Source: Alphaproteobacteria bacterium (GTDB lineage: Bacteria; Pseudomonadota; Alphaproteobacteria; UBA7887). Taken from it: 64,000 nt of DNA. The notes under the pieces are model-generated. The model worked only from the letters and a program-made list of their open reading frames with translations, made no database searches and had not been told where the DNA came from. The DNA is taken from positions 162,980 to 226,979 of the forward strand of contig JASLYQ010000002.1 of NCBI GenBank assembly GCA_030739735.1, in the 5' to 3' direction. Positions 63,919-64,000 of the stretch are shown here, piece after piece (position 1 is the first letter of the stretch; the number at the start of each line of letters is the position of its first letter). A program made the position numbers and the translations under genes.

Positions 63919-64000
63919 GTGACCTGGGCCCCTTGGCTCCCTCACTCATAAGGAGAGTCCTGGTTCTGCATAACGCATTGTCGAAGGGTTGGCACGCGCG
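63919..64000 (-). repeat. 82-bp inverted repeat, copy 2 (reaches the window edge)
   Basis: Reverse complement of 59423-59504 with one mismatch. The identity runs to the last base of the window, so the copy may extend beyond it. Together the copies bracket the OYE, VWA, DnaJ, tRNA-Glu and SDR genes. Confidence 0.9.

Overview
The window looks like a chromosomal segment of a high-GC alphaproteobacterium, probably Rhodospirillales-like. The main reason is the gene order in the first 13.7 kb: erpA divergent from dgt, then argS, a SPOR protein, nagZ, an M50 peptidase, scpA, scpB, tatA, tatB, tatC and serS on one strand, which is a conserved alphaproteobacterial block. The mfd-sdhE / recG arrangement and a K+-independent type H+-pyrophosphatase fit the same group. 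No phage, CRISPR array, complete insertion sequence or plasmid replication gene is visible. Organism identity is inferred from gene order only.

Layout. 1-13.7 kb: core housekeeping block (Tat export, chromosome condensation, cell-wall recycling, tRNA charging, nucleotide and Fe-S metabolism), with an iron(III) ABC transporter (fbpABC) inserted between scpB and tatA. 14.2-20.7 kb: an accessory catabolic/detoxification region with a URO-D-like protein and a haloalkane-dehalogenase-like hydrolase on the minus strand. On the plus strand there is a ridA pseudogene, then a four-gene operon of UPF0261 (Tm-1-like), TIM-barrel, a second UPF0261 and a glutathione transferase. 20.8-30.7 kb: a PQQ alcohol dehydrogenase with a lanthanide-type Asp-x-Asp metal signature, its cytochrome c, and an operon DUF58 / DUF4381 / VWA / VWA / TPR that resembles the mxaSACKL or Bat maturation genes, followed by a broken amidohydrolase. 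30.8-34.9 kb: PPOX-type flavoprotein, an SDR plus acyl-CoA ligase pair, and a DsbA/FrnE-like oxidoreductase. 35-43.9 kb: mfd, sdhE, recG, DUF502, a fluoroacetate-dehalogenase-like hydrolase with a small lipoprotein, and a threonine-dehydratase-like enzyme. 44-48.3 kb: hppA with a clear terminator, and two methyltransferases. 48.5-58.2 kb: a TAXI-type TRAP transporter, an 802-residue lipoprotein with about 11 tandem D-x-G-G-x-D-x-Y repeats, a decayed formate/nitrite channel gene, two dehydrogenases, and a DctQM TRAP pair. 58.3-64 kb: a muramoyl amidase, an old-yellow-enzyme family reductase, a VWA plus DnaJ-domain pair, tRNA-Glu and an SDR lacking the usual catalytic Tyr/Lys. The last ~4.5 kb of this is bracketed by two 82-bp near-identical inverted copies.

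The accessory part suggests a heterotroph that imports organic acids by TRAP transport, oxidises alcohols in the periplasm with PQQ, and handles halogenated compounds. Four genes or gene remnants (ridA, amidohydrolase, formate/nitrite channel, receiver domain) are broken or truncated, so the accessory part appears to be eroding. The most unusual items are the repeat lipoprotein, the split Tm-1 operon, the lanthanide-type dehydrogenase with nearby mxa/Bat-like genes, and the 82-bp inverted repeat pair.
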